Positions 7,742 to 15,839 of a DNA stretch of 43,691 nt are shown here, one piece after another (positions within the stretch are counted from its first letter, which is position 1; every line of letters begins with the position of its first letter). Source of the stretch: Lachnospiraceae bacterium (GTDB taxonomy: Bacteria; Bacillota_A; Clostridia; Lachnospirales; Lachnospiraceae); assembly GCA_900764695.1 (NCBI GenBank), contig CAAFOY010000020.1:1-43691 (forward strand). Reading direction: 5' to 3'. The translations under genes and the position numbers were made by a program. A model generated the notes under the pieces. The model was not told where the DNA came from. It worked only from the letters and a program-made list of their open reading frames with translations, and did not search any database.

Positions 7742-9475
7742 ATGAGCTATAAAGATATATATAACGAATGGCTTAATAATCCATATTTTGATGAAGCTAC
7801 GAAGGCAGAACTTCAGGCTATTAAAGATGACGAAAAGGAAATTGAAGACAGATTTTATATGGATTTAGAATTTGGTACTGCAGGGCTTAGGGGAGTTATT
7901 GGAGCCGGCACAAACCGAATGAATATTTATGTTGTCAGAAAGGCAACTCAGGGACTTGCAAATTACATCAATAAGATGGGACAGGGAAGCAAGGGAGTTG
8001 CAATTGCTTATGATTCAAGAAATATGTCACCTGAATTTGCAGATGAGGCAGCTTTATGTCTTTGTGCAAATGGAATTAAGGCTTACGTTTTTGAAAGTCT
8101 CAGACCAACACCTGAATTATCATTTGCAGTTAGATATTTAGGATGTACAGCAGGTATTAATGTGACAGCAAGCCATAATCCGGCAGAATATAACGGATAT
8201 AAAGTTTACTGGGAAGATGGAGCACAGATTACACCACCTCATGACACAGGAATTATGAGTGAGGTTAAGGCAGTTGCGGATTATTCAGCATGTAAGACAA
8301 TGGATAAAGAAAAGGCAATTGCTGATGGTTTATACATACAGATTGGTGCAAATGTAGATGATCCTTACATTGCAGAATTAAAGAAACAGGTAAAGAATCA
8401 GAAATGCATAGATGAAATGCAAAAAGATATCAAGATTGTTTATACACCACTCCACGGAACAGGAAATATTCCGGTAAGACGTGTGTTAAAAGAATTAGGA
8501 TTTGAAAATGTATACGTAGTAAAAGAACAGGAATTACCTGATGGTAATTTCCCAACAGTAAGTTACCCTAACCCTGAAGCTGATGAATGCTTTGCGCTTG
8601 CAAAGAAAATCGGTGATGAAGTAGGAGCAGATTTACTTTTAGCTACAGACCCTGATGCAGACAGACTTGGAGTATATGTAAAAGGTGATAAACCAGGAGA
8701 ATATCATGTACTTACAGGAAATATGTCAGGATGCTTATTAGCAGAATATGAACTTAGCCAGATGAAGGAAAATGGAACATTACCTGAAGATGGAGCTTTA
8801 ATTAAGACTATTGTTACAACAAATCTTGCAAATGGAATTGCAAAATATTATGGAGTAAATCTTATCGAAGTACTTACAGGATTTAAGTACATCGGAGAAC
8901 AGATTCTTAAATTTGAAACAACAGGAAAAGGACATTACTGTTTTGGATTTGAAGAAAGCTATGGTTGCTTAATCGGAACTCATGCAAGAGATAAAGACGC
9001 AGTAGTTGCATCAATGGCACTTTGCGAAGCAGCAGCTTATTATAAGTCAAAAGGAATGTCATTATGGGATAAGATGATTGAAATGTACGAAAGATATGGA
9101 TATTGCATGGATGGAGTACAGTCATTAACATTAAAGGGTAAAGAAGGAATTGAAAAGATTCAGAATACTCTTGAAAAATTAAGAAAAGACGTTCCAACAG
9201 AATTTGACGGACTTAAGATTCTTTCAGCAAGAGATTACAGAGAAGATGTAATTAAAGATATGGTAACAGGAAAAACAACTAAGACAGGTTTACCTAAGTC
9301 AAACGTACTTTACTATGATTTAGAAGATGATGTATGGGTATGTATCCGTCCATCAGGAACAGAACCTAAGTTGAAATTCTATTACGGTGTAAAGGGTACA
9401 AGTTTTGAAGATGCACAGGAGAAACTTGATAAGCTAGGCAAATATTTACTCGATATGGTTAACTCAATGCTTTAA
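7742..9475 (+). CDS. Phospho-sugar mutase (phosphoglucomutase)
   Basis: A 577-residue alpha-D-phosphohexomutase that should interconvert glucose-1-phosphate and glucose-6-phosphate. All four functional loops are intact: the phosphoserine loop TASHNPAEYNG (about residues 140-150), the Mg-binding DPDADRLGV (about 302-310), the sugar-binding FGFEESYG (about 400-407) and the phosphate-binding RPSGTEPKLKFY (about 536-547). The ~575-residue length and GTAGLRG near residue 46 match the Firmicutes PgcA-like class rather than the shorter GlmM. The RBS is AGGAGGAG just before the ATG. It is monocistronic, with its own promoter and a terminator. It is a plausible sink for glucose-1-phosphate made by the phosphorylases of the beta-glucan locus, though not co-transcribed with them. 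Confidence 0.93.
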   Translation: MSYKDIYNEWLNNPYFDEATKAELQAIKDDEKEIEDRFYMDLEFGTAGLRGVIGAGTNRMNIYVVRKATQGLANYINKMGQGSKGVAIAYDSRNMSPEFADEAALCLCANGIKAYVFESLRPTPELSFAVRYLGCTAGINVTASHNPAEYNGYKVYWEDGAQITPPHDTGIMSEVKAVADYSACKTMDKEKAIADGLYIQIGANVDDPYIAELKKQVKNQKCIDEMQKDIKIVYTPLHGTGNIPVRRVLKELGFENVYVVKEQELPDGNFPTVSYPNPEADECFALAKKIGDEVGADLLLATDPDADRLGVYVKGDKPGEYHVLTGNMSGCLLAEYELSQMKENGTLPEDGALIKTIVTTNLANGIAKYYGVNLIEVLTGFKYIGEQILKFETTGKGHYCFGFEESYGCLIGTHARDKDAVVASMALCEAAAYYKSKGMSLWDKMIEMYERYGYCMDGVQSLTLKGKEGIEKIQNTLEKLRKDVPTEFDGLKILSARDYREDVIKDMVTGKTTKTGLPKSNVLYYDLEDDVWVCIRPSGTEPKLKFYYGVKGTSFEDAQEKLDKLGKYLLDMVNSML

Positions 9476-9528
9476 GCCGTAAATATAACTAATATTTATT
9501 TGTAAAGACTAATTTATGTTATAAAAAT

Positions 9529-9577
9529 AAAAGCACTATAATATATTCTTAATAAGAATTATTGTGGTGCTTTTTTT
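9529..9577 (+). terminator. Intrinsic terminator after the phosphoglucomutase
   Basis: AAAGCAC…/…GTGCTTT closes a hairpin (inner TTCTTAATAAGAA) followed by TTTTTTT at 9571-9577. The T-tract ends at the base before the next ATG (9578), so the same DNA forms the start region of the following lipoprotein gene. A TATAAT at 9537-9542 lies inside the stem. Confidence 0.75.
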
Positions 9578-9991
9578 ATGGCAAAATGTAGAATGGTTTT
9601 AGCATTTACTGTTATTTTGGTGGGCATTTGCTTATGCTCCTGTAAAATAGAAAAAATAAGCAGCGAAAAAACGAAGGATGTTGAATACACAATTGTTCCT
9701 GAAAATGAAATACCACAGGAAGTAAAGAAAGTAATAGATGAAAAGAAAGGCTCGGAATTTAAATTGGCCTATACTGATCCTGAATACACATATATTCTTA
9801 TAGGATATGGAAAGCAGGATTATCAAGGTTACTCAATTATTTTAAAGAAACTATATGAAACAACAAATTCAATATATGTACAAACTAAATTTAAAGGTCC
9901 TAAAGAATATTCAAATATACAATCAGAAACATTTCCGTACATAGTAATAAAAATAGAATCCACGAATAAAAATATAATATTCGCAGAATAA
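9578..9991 (+). CDS. PrcB-like domain lipoprotein
   Basis: 137 residues. A lipoprotein signal peptide (MVLAFTVILVGICLCSC, lipobox LCSC with Cys about residue 22) is followed by a small alpha/beta domain of about 100 residues (YTIVPENEIPQEVKKVIDEKK, then YTYILIGYGKQDYQGYSIILKKL, ending PYIVIKIE) that resembles the PrcB C-terminal domain, named from a Treponema protease-complex subunit. The function in Clostridia is unknown; a small extracytoplasmic protein-interaction role is an inference. The start is uncertain: the ATG at 9578 directly follows a terminator T-tract and has no clear Shine-Dalgarno; an ATG at 9593 is the alternative. The next gene starts 17 bases downstream and may be co-transcribed. 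Confidence 0.68.
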   Translation: MAKCRMVLAFTVILVGICLCSCKIEKISSEKTKDVEYTIVPENEIPQEVKKVIDEKKGSEFKLAYTDPEYTYILIGYGKQDYQGYSIILKKLYETTNSIYVQTKFKGPKEYSNIQSETFPYIVIKIESTNKNIIFAE

Positions 9992-10008
9992 AAATAATGG
10001 GAGGGCAT

Positions 10009-11568
10009 ATGGAATTAGTTAAAAATAATGTATATTTGAGAAATAAGGCAGGGCAGGCTGCTAACAAAATGTATGTAAATGAAGAAGTGAATGTATCAGA
10101 GGTTTTTCCGGAAATTTACAATATTGTAAGGGAAAAAACAGAAATTCAATTGGATAAAGTTACACCCGAAACTGACCAGGTCATATTAAATGGATACATA
10201 AATTACAATATTTTGTATTATACAAATGATTCAGATATGGTGTATGGAATAGAGGGAGAAATTCCATTTGAGGAAACATTAAGAATTGGAAACACAGATG
10301 AAAATAGTATTGTTGATGTGAAAATGGAAGTTGATAGTTCAAATGTGAAACTATATAACTCTAGAAAATTTGCACTAAGGGCAGAAATTTTGATTTCAGC
10401 TGTGTCAGAAGGGCTTGAAAGCATAGAATTTCCGGATAAGATGGAAAACAGTAGAGGGATGGAAGTATTAAATGATACGGTAGAAACAATGTCCGTAGTT
10501 GCTGAACAAACTGAAAACACACGCATAAAAGAAAGCGTGTATATACCGGGAGTTAAGCCGGCAGCAGATAGAATAGTATGGAAAGAGTTGAAACTTAAAA
10601 ATGTGACATCAAGAGTAAATGATGGAATGATAAATGTATCCGGTGAAATGTATGTGTTTATTATGTATTTGCCAGAGGAAGCAGATATGCCTAATCAGTG
10701 GATAGAAACGACCGTAGATTTTAAGGATAATTTGGAAATGAGTGAAGCTACAGAAGATTTAATTTCATTTATAAATGTGACGCTACAGGATGGAAAAATA
10801 CATTTAAATGAAAATGAAGAGGGAGAAAATAGGGAACTTTCGATAGACGCAGTTTTGCAATTAGAGATAAAACTTTATAAGGAAAATAAAACTGAAATTT
10901 TAATGGATATATATTCACCAACTAAAAATGTACAGACAAAATTAAAAGACGTATGCTATAAAAAATTGCTTGTGAAGAATGCATCCAGAACAAAAACAGT
11001 AAAGAAAATTGAACTTGATCAGTCTAAAGGAAATGCTTTGCAGATTTGCAGCAGTACAGCAGATTTGAAAATAGACAATATTGAAATTGTTGATAACGGA
11101 ATCGTGGCTAAAGGAAAAATGAAAGCATGTATAATGTACATTTCTTCAGATGACAAGAGACCTGTTTGTGCAAAAGAAGACAGCTGGGAATTTGAACACA
11201 GAATTGATGCAGACGGCATAAGTAAAGATGATTCATACTATGTTAAATGTCGCGTAGAACAGGTAAATGCAAATATGGTAAACAGCAGTGAAATTGAAGT
11301 TAAAGCCGTAGTTGCACTTGAAGCTATCGTGTTCAAAAAATGTGATATGCAGGTTATAAATGAAGTTGAAGTAAAAGAGTATGATAGTGAAATGTTAAAT
11401 GAAGTTCCGGATTTAGTTGGTTATATAGTTCAGAGAAATGATACTCTGTGGAATATTGCAAAATCTAATTTTACAACAATGACACAGATAATTAATGTAA
11501 ACAAGTTGGAAAACTCCAGAATAAAAGAGGGAGAAAGACTTTTGCTTACGAAAACCTGTAATGAGTAA
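10009..11568 (+). CDS. SPOCS (DUF3794) and LysM domain protein
   Basis: 519 residues. The N-terminal ~450 residues contain repeated SPOCS/DUF3794-type beta modules, recognisable by YxxxILYYT- and GEMYVFIMYLPEE-like strands in the repeats (about 20-140, 170-280 and 320-440). The C-terminus carries a LysM domain (GYIVQRNDTLWNIAKSNFTT… about residues 467-512) for peptidoglycan or related glycan binding. SPOCS domains occur in Clostridia spore coat/cortex assembly proteins of the SafA/SpoVID class, so an assembly role at the forespore surface is likely. No signal peptide is present, consistent with mother-cell location. ATG 10009 is preferred over ATG 9997 because GGGAGGG lies between them. A 40-bp tandem repeat spans its 3' end. 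Confidence 0.85.
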   Translation: MELVKNNVYLRNKAGQAANKMYVNEEVNVSEVFPEIYNIVREKTEIQLDKVTPETDQVILNGYINYNILYYTNDSDMVYGIEGEIPFEETLRIGNTDENSIVDVKMEVDSSNVKLYNSRKFALRAEILISAVSEGLESIEFPDKMENSRGMEVLNDTVETMSVVAEQTENTRIKESVYIPGVKPAADRIVWKELKLKNVTSRVNDGMINVSGEMYVFIMYLPEEADMPNQWIETTVDFKDNLEMSEATEDLISFINVTLQDGKIHLNENEEGENRELSIDAVLQLEIKLYKENKTEILMDIYSPTKNVQTKLKDVCYKKLLVKNASRTKTVKKIELDQSKGNALQICSSTADLKIDNIEIVDNGIVAKGKMKACIMYISSDDKRPVCAKEDSWEFEHRIDADGISKDDSYYVKCRVEQVNANMVNSSEIEVKAVVALEAIVFKKCDMQVINEVEVKEYDSEMLNEVPDLVGYIVQRNDTLWNIAKSNFTTMTQIINVNKLENSRIKEGERLLLTKTCNE

Positions 11569-11650
11569 AAGTAGGATACTTTTGTTTACAAAAATCTTTA
11601 ATGAATATATGGAGAATACTTTTGCCTAAGTAAACTTGTAATGAGTAAAA
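11531..11650 (+). repeat. Three 40-bp tandem repeats spanning the stop codon of the SPOCS/LysM gene
   Basis: The units begin at 11531, 11571 and 11611, exactly 40 bases apart. Each contains ACTTTTG…, then an AAA(C/T)-rich stretch, then TAATGA(G/A)T. The first unit encodes the last dozen codons and stop (LLLTKTCNE*); the second still reads LLFTKIFNE in the same style; the third has drifted. The repeats look like successive duplication of a gene end. Confidence 0.7.
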
Positions 11651-11717
11651 GAAATTAGTATACTGATATGGCGTAAGTAGAAGCGTATTTGATTGTTTGA
11701 AAGGTTAAGTACAGAAT

Positions 11718-12587
11718 ATGGATAAAATTGAATTAAAAGCTTATGGAAAAATAAACATAGGACTTGACGTTATAAGAAAAAGAGAAGATGGTTACCATGA
11801 TTTGGATATGATTATGCAGACAGTAGGTGTGTATGATGATGTAATAATATCAAGGGAAGATGGCACGCAAACTTATGAAATAGAAGTAAGCACTGATGCA
11901 GATATTTTGCCAAATGATAAAGGAAACCTAGCTTTTATGGCTGCAAAAGTATTAATGGAAGCTTATGATATAAAATCAAAAGTTAAAATTCATATAAATA
12001 AGAGAATACCTATAGCAGGAGGAATGGCAGGAGGAAGTGCTGATTGTGCAGCTGTATTAAGAGGTGTAAATAAGTTATTTCAATTAGGGCTTACAGATGA
12101 ACAGTTACAGGAATACGGTGTAAAGCTTGGAGCGGATGTGCCTTATTGCATAGTAGGTGGAACAAAAAGAGCGCAGGGCATAGGTGAAATATTGACAGAT
12201 TTACCTACACCGCCAAAGTGTTATGTGATAATTGCAAAGCCGGACGCATTTGTTTCAACAAAATTTGTTTACAGCCATATACGCCCGGCGCAGATAGAAA
12301 ATCATCCTGACATAGATGGAATAATCGAATCTATAAAAGCAGGTGATTTATACGGAATGTGTGAAAAGATTGCAAATGTAATGGAAGATGTAACAATTCC
12401 TGAATATCCAATTATTCAGAAGGTTAAGGATATTTTGAAATCAAATGGAGCGGTCAATGCGTTAATGAGTGGAAGCGGACCTACAGTCTTTGGTATATAT
12501 GATGATGAAGAGAAAGCTAAACAATCAATGGATGTATTATCAGGAAAAGAGTTTGTGAGTCAGCTTTATCTTACAAAATTTATTTAA
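11718..12587 (+). CDS. ispE: 4-diphosphocytidyl-2-C-methyl-D-erythritol kinase
   Basis: A 289-residue GHMP kinase of the MEP isoprenoid pathway, phosphorylating CDP-methylerythritol at the 2-position. The N-terminal KAYGKINIGLDVIRKREDGYHDLDMIMQ is the IspE substrate-binding start. The GHMP ATP loop PIAGGMAGGSADCAAVLRG lies at about residues 96-114. LGADVPYCIVGGTKRAQGIGE (about 138-158) and the C-terminal MSGSGPTVFG motif (about 252-261) are intact. The length is typical. The Shine-Dalgarno is weak and distant (AAAGG about 13 bases before ATG). The last 25 bp, including the stop region, are duplicated immediately downstream, and the gene converges on spoIIR. Confidence 0.95.
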   Translation: MDKIELKAYGKINIGLDVIRKREDGYHDLDMIMQTVGVYDDVIISREDGTQTYEIEVSTDADILPNDKGNLAFMAAKVLMEAYDIKSKVKIHINKRIPIAGGMAGGSADCAAVLRGVNKLFQLGLTDEQLQEYGVKLGADVPYCIVGGTKRAQGIGEILTDLPTPPKCYVIIAKPDAFVSTKFVYSHIRPAQIENHPDIDGIIESIKAGDLYGMCEKIANVMEDVTIPEYPIIQKVKDILKSNGAVNALMSGSGPTVFGIYDDEEKAKQSMDVLSGKEFVSQLYLTKFI

Positions 12588-12611
12588 GCTTTATCTTACG
12601 GAATTTATTTA
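12562..12611. repeat. 25-bp tandem duplication of the ispE 3' end
   Basis: Two adjacent 25-base units (12562-12586 and 12587-12611) read AGCTTTATCTTAC, then AA or GG, then AATTTATTTA. They differ at two positions. The ispE stop (12585-12587) lies on the junction. The second unit runs into the 3' end of the convergent spoIIR gene (stop at 12605), so the duplication may have shaped that C-terminus. Confidence 0.75.
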
Positions 12612-13225
12612 AATAATTTATTTAAAAACGTTAAATATTTGAAGCGGAAAACAGTGTTGTCTTCTGAAATATAACTATAATCTTCCTCGGAGATATTTTC
12701 TTTGATAATTTCTTTTGATGATTCGGGAAGAATACCGGAAGATGCATCAACAAAGCATAAAGGTGGATAAAGAACGCACCACCAGTTATGACCTTCTCCA
12801 CTTCCTATATACATTGTATAAGAAAGATAAGTGCCGGAAGGAAATGACATATCACCGTATTTTTTAACCGGGAAATCATCTAAGCCAAATGAGGAAGATA
12901 TAGCGTAATCATAGCCATTATTTTTTATGACAGTGTTAGCTATTTTCTTTAAATCTTTATCGTGAGAGGCAATGAATTGTTTGGCATCTTCTAAAGAAGT
13001 GAATTCAGAAGAATGCTGATTCATATAGCCGACAACATTGTCTTTGACTTTCAATTTTAAATTTTGGTCTGGAATGGTATCACTATTTGCCTTAACATGG
13101 AAACGGATAACACAATTGCTAAGGTCATTTTGTACCTTATATGATTTTGAATTATGCATAATTATAATAGCAAAAAAAGAAACAACAAATATAACAGAAA
13201 CAAAAAATTTATTTATATGTAACAT
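12605..13225 (-). CDS. spoIIR: Stage II sporulation protein R
   Basis: 206 residues: one N-terminal transmembrane or signal helix (about 5-24), then the SpoIIR domain. The family's hallmark motifs are present: VIRFHVKANSDTIPDQNLKLKVKDNV (about residues 39-64) and GHNWWCVLYPPLCFVDASSG (about 148-167). SpoIIR is made in the forespore under sigma-F and signals across the septum to SpoIIGA to activate sigma-E, so its presence argues for a sporulation-competent ancestry. GAGGAG lies 7 bases before the ATG. It converges on ispE with 17 bases between the stop codons. The Lys/Phe-rich end (FLNKLFK) falls within repeated AT-rich DNA. Confidence 0.92.
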   Translation of the reverse strand: MLHINKFFVSVIFVVSFFAIIIMHNSKSYKVQNDLSNCVIRFHVKANSDTIPDQNLKLKVKDNVVGYMNQHSSEFTSLEDAKQFIASHDKDLKKIANTVIKNNGYDYAISSSFGLDDFPVKKYGDMSFPSGTYLSYTMYIGSGEGHNWWCVLYPPLCFVDASSGILPESSKEIIKENISEEDYSYISEDNTVFRFKYLTFLNKLFK

Positions 13226-13456
13226 GTAAATACTCCTCTATAAAAAATAAATAACTATGTGCAAAGTAAAAAATAATTATGTGTAAAATAATTTAAATCT
13301 AAGTGGGGTTGCGGACTGTTAGAATAAACGATATATATTAATCCGCAATATAATTTATTGCAACAATATTATTTATATAGAGAGTTCCCAAAAAAGAAAA
13401 AAATATACATATTTGATAAATAAAGAACAAAAAATAGAAAGAGATAAATAAAAACT

Positions 13457-13882
13457 ATGAATGAAGAAGTAATTATTTCAATAAAAGGATTAAGAGTTAC
13501 CGAAGACACCGACGAAGATGTAGAGGTTATTACACCTGGAAAGTATTATCTTAAAAATGGAAAACATTATTTGCTTTATGATGAAATTGATGAAGAAAGT
13601 GGTAAGACAATTAAAAATGTGATAAAGATAACTTCGGAATATGTAGAAGTTACAAAACGAGGAGGAATTAGTTCAAAATTATGCTTTCAGGAAGAAAAGT
13701 CTTATCAATCAATTTACAGTACGATGTTTGGTGAATTCCTTATGGAAACAAAAACAGATGCTGTGATGCTTGATGAATCAGATGAAGTTATTGAAGCAAC
13801 AGTTAAATATGAATTGTTTATTAATGGAAGCAGTGTTTCAACAAATAATATAGTTATTAAAGTTGAAAATAAAGTAAAATAA
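13457..13882 (+). CDS. DUF1934 domain protein (YwiB-like)
   Basis: A 141-residue beta-barrel protein resembling the DUF1934 family (Bacillus YwiB, calycin-like). Visible features are the N-terminal VIISIKGLRV strand, a central GKYYLKNGKHYLLYDE hairpin, ITSEYVEVTKRGGISSKLCFQEEKSYQSIYSTMFGEFLMET with the typical 'Y-T-FGxF' region, and a C-terminal YELFINGSSVSTNNIVIKV hairpin. No signal peptide, so cytoplasmic. The molecular role of the family is unknown. The Shine-Dalgarno is poor (GAAAGAG about 14 bases before ATG). A 37-bp tandem repeat and a bidirectional terminator follow it. Confidence 0.82.
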   Translation: MNEEVIISIKGLRVTEDTDEDVEVITPGKYYLKNGKHYLLYDEIDEESGKTIKNVIKITSEYVEVTKRGGISSKLCFQEEKSYQSIYSTMFGEFLMETKTDAVMLDESDEVIEATVKYELFINGSSVSTNNIVIKVENKVK

Positions 13883-13900
13883 AAATTTAGAAACTAATAT

Positions 13901-13974
13901 AGAAAAGTGCTAGATTTTACTCATGATTTAAAAATCGAGAAAAGTGCTAGGTTTCGTCTATCCTTGAAAAACGA
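13901..13974 (+). repeat. 37-bp tandem repeat after the DUF1934 gene
   Basis: Two adjacent 37-base units (13901-13937 and 13938-13974) both start AGAAAAGTGCTAG and then diverge. They lie between the DUF1934 stop codon and the large terminator hairpin. Confidence 0.6.
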
Positions 13975-13976
13975 AT

Positions 13977-14068
13977 AAAAAACAGATTATGTTGTCACAA
14001 GTTACAAAAGCAAATGATTAAATGTTGCTTTATGCAAACTGTATTATGACATCATAATCTGTTTTTTA
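13977..14068. terminator. Large bidirectional terminator
   Basis: A 19-base arm at 13979-13997 (AAAACAGATTATG…) pairs with 14047-14065 with a single mismatch. It is flanked by an A-run on the left and TTTTTT on the right. The loop contains a second hairpin, AAAGCAA…TTGCTTT. It separates convergent DUF1934 (plus) and the small membrane protein gene (minus). Confidence 0.8.
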
Positions 14069-14077
14069 TTATAGTTG

Positions 14078-14515
14078 TTATTTCTTTTTCTTACCAAAGA
14101 GACCTTTTTTCTTAGGTGGTTCATATACAGGACCACGGATTCTCTTAAAGTTAGTGATGTAAATTCCGCTTACAGTAGCTTTGATTTCCTGCTTAGGAAG
14201 AATCTGGTCAAAAATCTTTCCGTCGCAAATAAGGTTCATAACCTTAGGACCGGCTTTAACTTTTACGATTGGAAGTTTAGCTCTTCTCATGTATTTAGGT
14301 GTCTGTTCAACAACGATACTTGGAAGTCCGGCTTCCTTTAATTTCAGTTTCTTTTTATCGATTACTAATAAATTAACTGTCTGAGCATTTGCTTCTAAAG
14401 TTTTCTGCTGTTCAGCCTGCTTCTTTTCCGCTTTTCTTCCTAAGAAATATAAAACAACGAAAGCAACAAGTAAAACGGCAATTATTACGATAAGTGTTAT
14501 TGTAAGTGCCTTCAT
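14078..14515 (-). CDS. Small single-pass membrane protein of unknown function
   Basis: 145 residues. An N-terminal transmembrane helix (about residues 4-26, ITLIVIIAVLLVAFVVLYFL) is followed by a basic/Gln-rich linker (GRKAEKKQAEQQ) and a cytosolic-type beta domain (about 45-125) with VNLLVIDKKKLKLKEAGLP and a strongly basic C-terminus (PPKKKGLFGKKKK). I do not recognise the family; similar short proteins with one helix and a KKKGLFGKKK tail occur in Lachnospiraceae. AGGAGG lies 6 bases before the ATG, so it is well translated. It follows plsC on the same strand with a ~90-base gap and may share its transcript. Confidence 0.7.
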   Translation of the reverse strand: MKALTITLIVIIAVLLVAFVVLYFLGRKAEKKQAEQQKTLEANAQTVNLLVIDKKKLKLKEAGLPSIVVEQTPKYMRRAKLPIVKVKAGPKVMNLICDGKIFDQILPKQEIKATVSGIYITNFKRIRGPVYEPPKKKGLFGKKKK

Positions 14516-14607
14516 TACTTACCTCCTATATAAAATTCTTTCAATATTTTAGCATTTAAAACAAAAATTTACAACATAATATAAAAATATGTTGTAAATT
14601 AAAGAAT

Positions 14608-15330
14608 CTATTTATTTTCATCAAGAAGTTTAGCTACACATTCCTGAACATGTGAAGTAAGTTCACGTTGTTCAGGTCTGCTTAAGTCCTTTGTTTCAAT
14701 TGGCTTTCCGAAAATGATTTTTACAGTTCCCGGTTTTATTTTTGGAAAATGTTCTTCAAAAATTGCCGCTGAATTAATAATTCCAACAGGAACGATAGGT
14801 TTTTTAGCTTTAATGGCCATTTTTAAACTACCCTCTTTAAAAGGAAGCATTTCGTTAGTTTTTGAACGTGTTCCTTCAGGACAGATGAACATTGAAACAC
14901 CGTTTTGTAAATAGTCAGTACCTTTTTGAATTGTCTTTAAGCCTTTACGTGGATTTTCTCTGTCAAGAAAAAGACAGTTAACAAAGTACATAATCCAACT
15001 TAATAATGGAATTTTTTTCATTTCAGCTTTAGCAATGTAACCTGTAGGGCGTTTCATATATTGATATGTAGTAACAATGTCAAAGTAACTTTTGTGGTTT
15101 GATGCAAATAAAACAGAAGTATCATCGGGAATGTTTTCTAATCCTTTAACTTCAGTTTTAACACCGCTAATTTTCATTACAATCCAAAATCCAAATTGTA
15201 CCCATTTTAAACAAATTACGCTTCTAAGATTCATGTTAAACTGCTGAATGATTAATTCAACCAACATAAATGGCAGAGAAACGATTAAATAAATTACCAA
15301 AAAGATGGCTAAAATAATAAGTCGTATCAT
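14608..15330 (-). CDS. plsC: 1-acyl-sn-glycerol-3-phosphate acyltransferase
   Basis: 240 residues. PlsC adds the second acyl chain to lysophosphatidic acid to give phosphatidic acid, at the membrane face. An N-terminal hydrophobic helix (about residues 3-24) precedes the acyltransferase domain. The catalytic NHKSYFD (NHx4D) motif is at about residues 77-83, FLDRENPRKG near 119-128, the FICPEGTRSK motif at about 149-158 and PIVPVGI near 178-184. The start is placed at the ATG complementary to 15328-15330; GGAGA is 13 bases before it. A TTG 54 bases further upstream (15384) gives a longer frame but lacks a ribosome binding site. Confidence 0.9.
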   Translation of the reverse strand: MIRLIILAIFLVIYLIVSLPFMLVELIIQQFNMNLRSVICLKWVQFGFWIVMKISGVKTEVKGLENIPDDTSVLFASNHKSYFDIVTTYQYMKRPTGYIAKAEMKKIPLLSWIMYFVNCLFLDRENPRKGLKTIQKGTDYLQNGVSMFICPEGTRSKTNEMLPFKEGSLKMAIKAKKPIVPVGIINSAAIFEEHFPKIKPGTVKIIFGKPIETKDLSRPEQRELTSHVQECVAKLLDENK

Positions 15331-15384
15331 ATTATTTAGTATTCTCCTTATATCATTATTGCATTCGTATAATTGTAGTCGCAA

Positions 15385-15741
15385 ATATATTTAGTTGGAA
15401 TATTACAATTAAAAAAATGCCTTTTATTATTGTAAGTGGAAAGAATGAAAAAATCAATATACACTATATTTGATAATAAAACGAATATATTACGTGAAGT
15501 GAAAAACTGAAAGCCACTTTTAACAGATGAAGTGGATTTTAGGTTTACACAAATATACTAATAAGATAGAAAAGACAATATTAAAATAAGAAAAGAAAAA
15601 AGATTGATTTACAAAAAAAGCGTTGGAAAATATGCAATTTAAATATAAATAAGAGAAAAATGTATTAAAATAACAAATTTATTAGTAATAATATACATTG
15701 TAAAGACAGAAAAGTTGGCGAATATGTATAAAACACCCATA
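15385..15741. other. AT-rich intergenic stretch without a visible gene
   Basis: No supported coding sequence or RNA gene was seen. The only structure noticed is a weak CCACTT…AAGTGG hairpin near 15515-15538 followed by ATTTTA. The stretch separates the minus-strand plsC group from the plus-strand beta-glucan locus and should hold the plsC promoter. Confidence 0.4.
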
Positions 15742-15816
15742 AAAACGGTTTTATTTATTGAATATTAAAATTGCGCGTGATATACTATGGTTAACTTGCG
15801 AAATAGTCATTTCGCA
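15742..15816 (+). promoter_or_regulatory. Promoter, operator-like palindrome and 5' hairpin of the surface CBM gene
   Basis: TTGAAT (15758-15763), 17-base spacer, extended -10 TGATATACT (15778-15786). Just upstream is an odd palindrome AAAACGGTTTT (15742-15752), also present at 16960 before the SBP gene, a possible LacI-type operator. In the leader, TGCGAAAT-AGTC-ATTTCGCA (15797-15816) forms a perfect 8-bp hairpin that could stabilise the mRNA. AGGAGG follows at 15827. Confidence 0.55.
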
Positions 15817-15839
15817 CTATGAAATAGGAGGAGATTAAA

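Noticed and set aside
14075..14384. Two plus-strand frames opposite the small membrane protein gene
   Set aside because: The minus-strand gene has a strong Shine-Dalgarno, a transmembrane helix and a coherent C-terminus; the plus frames have none of these.
15419..15480. Very short plus-strand frame in the intergenic region
   Set aside because: It has under 20 codons, no ribosome binding site and no recognisable features.
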